Source: Comamonas testosteroni
GTDB lineage: Bacteria > Pseudomonadota > Gammaproteobacteria > Burkholderiales > Burkholderiaceae_C
Assembly: GCF_030505195.1 (NCBI RefSeq)
Contig: NZ_CP129672.1
Coordinates: forward strand, 1,178,001-1,242,000
Direction: 5' to 3'
DNA length: 64,000 nt
The notes below the pieces were generated by a model. The model worked only from the letters and a program-made list of their open reading frames with translations, ran no database searches and was not told the DNA's origin. The stretch's first letter is position 1; every line of letters begins with the position of its first letter. Shown one piece after another: positions 62,243 through 64,000 of this stretch. Position numbers and translations under genes: made by a program.

Positions 62243-62826
62243 CCCGTTTCAGTCAGACCAGGCAGATTGATGGCCAGGAACTGGGTAAACATCCAGAACA
62301 CCGGTGCCGCAATCAACAGCCCCGTGATCACATCCTTGACCCAGGTGCCCGGTGCGGACGCCTGCGACTGATGCGCAGCTCGGCGCAAGCCCTGCACGGC
62401 CAGCACATAGCAGATGGTGCAGCTGAAAATAAAGCCCAGGGTACTGATCAAGGCCGCATTCACCAGCAGACCGGCCGAGACCCAGGCAAAGGGAAGGATG
62501 TCGGCCTTGGGCTGGCCGCCCGGGTCTGCCGCATGGCGAAAACCACCGCTGCGTGCTTCCCAGATCAGCAAGGCACCGCAGATACCCAGCACCACTGCGC
62601 AGACCCAGGGCAGGAAATTGGGGCCGACGCCGCCGTAGCCGGAGTCCGAAGGAATTTGCAGTGCGCCAAAGGCCAGTCCCGCAGCGACCAGCAGCACGCC
62701 CGCACCGACAATGGTTTGTGCTGTCTGTGACGGTACGTTGGGGCTCTGCGGCTCGTCGGGGTCTGCATAGGCCGAAACCTGTGCGGCCTCCGCTGCCCGG
62801 GCCAGATCTTGGAAGGAATCAGACAT
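62233..62826 (-). CDS. tctB: Tripartite tricarboxylate transporter small permease TctB
   Basis: 197 residues with four hydrophobic helices and a long hydrophilic N-terminus ([19 protein letters not shown]). [19 protein letters not shown] is typical of TctB. The ATG at 62826 is chosen; the open frame upstream (28 codons) looks non-coding, and no strong ribosome binding site is seen. It pairs with the TctA gene downstream. Confidence 0.88.
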   Translation of the reverse strand: MSDSFQDLARAAEAAQVSAYADPDEPQSPNVPSQTAQTIVGAGVLLVAAGLAFGALQIPSDSGYGGVGPNFLPWVCAVVLGICGALLIWEARSGGFRHAADPGGQPKADILPFAWVSAGLLVNAALISTLGFIFSCTICYVLAVQGLRRAAHQSQASAPGTWVKDVITGLLIAAPVFWMFTQFLAINLPGLTETGWL

Positions 62827-63050
62827 GATGAATGTGTGTGATTTCAGTGGTTTTCGGAGCCCGCCAGAGCCGCCTTGCGGCAGCTCCCACGGCATCATGG
62901 GGTTGCACAAACCCTGGCTTGCGCCGTCAGGGGCAGGCCATCAATCAGTGCGAGGGAGAAACAGCAGGACACAACGTGATCAGGGCTGAAGTCGCCAGCC
63001 CTGTGCCATGTCCTGAAAGGCCGCTGCAGAACGCAGCTGCCTGATGATCG

Positions 63051-64000
63051 TCAGATCATGCCGGACTTGACCATGGTGGCGCGCAGGCTGGCGAACTCGT
63101 CGTCCACGAACTTGCCGAAAGCATCCCCGCCCAGCCAGGCAGGCGTCCAGTCGTTCTTCTGCAACGCTTCGGCCCAGGCCTTGCTCTTGGTGGCTTTCTC
63201 GATCTGGGCGACCAGCTCCTCGCGCTGGACCTTGGAAATGCCGGGTGCGCCGTACACACCGCGCCAGTTGCCGATTTCCACGTTGATGCCCTGCTCCTTG
63301 AGCGTGGGAATGCTCGACGCCGCGCCCTTCAGGCGCTGGGCCGAGGTCACGCCGATGGGCTTCATCTTGCCGGTCGCGATGTATTCGGCAAACTCGCTGA
63401 AGCCGCTGCCGCCCACGGTGACGTTGCCGCCCAGGATCGCGGAGATAGCCTCACCGCCCCCACGGAAGGCCACGTAGTTGATCTTGGCGGGGTCCACGCC
63501 CACTTCACGCGCGATCATGGCCGCAGCAATGTGCTCGGTGGAGCCGCGCGAGCCGCCACCCCACTTGACGGAGCCGGGATCTTTCTTGAGCTGGGCCACC
63601 ACTTCCGCCATGCTCTTGAACGGCGAGTTGGCGGGCAGCACAAACACGTTGTACTCGCTGGTCAGGCGCGCCAGAGGCGTGGCCTGGCTCAGATTGACGG
63701 GAGGCTTGCCGGTAATGATGCCGCCCAGCATCACGGCGCCCATGATCATCATCGCATTGGGATCACCCTTGCTGCCGTTGACGAACTGGGCCAGGCCGAT
63801 GGCACCGGCAGCACCACCCTTGTTGTCATAGGTGACCGAAGAAGCCACACCTGCGTCCTGCAAGGCCTTGCCCAGGGCACGGCCTGTCGTGTCCCAGCCG
63901 CCACCCGGGTTGGCGGGCAGCATCATCTTGATGGCCACCGCGGCCTGGGCCGACAGGGGCAAAGCACCGGCCGCCGCAAGGGCTGCCAGAGACTTCAGAA
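63051..64000 (-). CDS. TctC/Bug-family receptor of the TctABC transporter (partial)
   Basis: The gene runs off the right window edge; at least 316 residues are visible, including most of the signal peptide (LKSLAALAAAGALPLSAQA) and the complete mature part. MMLPANPGGGWDTTGRALGKAL, VTYDNKGGAAG and YVAFRGGGEAISAI are the ligand-lobe motifs. It is the periplasmic receptor of the adjoining TctBA permease, 224 bp downstream. That gap holds only a small GCCGC/GCGGC hairpin. The missing part is just the first few signal-peptide residues. Confidence 0.9.
   Translation of the reverse strand, partial: LKSLAALAAAGALPLSAQAAVAIKMMLPANPGGGWDTTGRALGKALQDAGVASSVTYDNKGGAAGAIGLAQFVNGSKGDPNAMMIMGAVMLGGIITGKPPVNLSQATPLARLTSEYNVFVLPANSPFKSMAEVVAQLKKDPGSVKWGGGSRGSTEHIAAAMIAREVGVDPAKINYVAFRGGGEAISAILGGNVTVGGSGFSEFAEYIATGKMKPIGVTSAQRLKGAASSIPTLKEQGINVEIGNWRGVYGAPGISKVQREELVAQIEKATKSKAWAEALQKNDWTPAWLGGDAFGKFVDDEFASLRATMVKSGMI

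Overview
The window is a GC-rich chromosomal segment of a betaproteobacterium. The best match is Comamonadaceae, probably Comamonas. The reasons are the many periplasmic Bug/TctC receptors, a tig-clpP-clpX-lon chaperone/protease block, DUF2788, DUF2189 and DUF4287 proteins, and intergenic hairpin repeats of a type I recall as abundant in Comamonadaceae. The species call is inference. No integrase, transposase, CRISPR array or phage gene was seen, and both ends of the window cut genes.

Left part (1-14.3 kb): the end of a 2'-5' RNA ligase-like gene; a PrpF-family isomerase; a PAS-GGDEF protein; and a PrpR-type sigma-54 activator divergent from a two-Bug-receptor plus isocitrate-lyase/PEP-mutase operon that carries a textbook -24/-12 promoter. 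A DUF4287 gene follows, coupled to a frameshifted gene. Next come a TetR/MFS pair with two palindromic operators and the metR/metE divergent pair with a MetR box.

Housekeeping part (14.4-26.2 kb, all minus strand): four tRNA-Gly(GCC) genes in exact 133-bp tandem units followed by tRNA-Cys; lon, clpX, clpP and tig; tRNA-Leu(TAG); and an RND efflux pump with its adaptor.

Middle part (26.3-34 kb): hpnC-hpnD-hpnE for squalene, an orphan Bug receptor, small membrane proteins, a HAD hydrolase and hemH.

Accessory catabolic part (34-43.8 kb): a LysR regulator heads a co-directional cluster of 2-oxoglutarate/Fe(II) oxygenase, alpha/beta hydrolase, NMT1-type ABC importer (three genes), CDA-fold deaminase and a three-subunit molybdenum hydroxylase. 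Together these look like an uptake and degradation route for an unidentified N-heterocycle, and this is the strongest candidate here for an undescribed system.

Sulfur part (44-47.4 kb): an exported tandem rhodanese, a YeeE/TsuA-type permease, a 57-residue small protein and a convergent DedA-rhodanese fusion.

Right part (47.5-64 kb, all minus strand): a branched-chain-type ABC importer with a predicted sigma-54 promoter leads into a 3-hydroxybutyrate oligomer hydrolase and an alpha/beta hydrolase. It is flanked by an amidohydrolase, an acetoacetate-CoA ligase and a second sigma-54 activator, which suggests a ketone-body or PHB-oligomer scavenging locus. The window ends in a TctABC tripartite carboxylate transporter.
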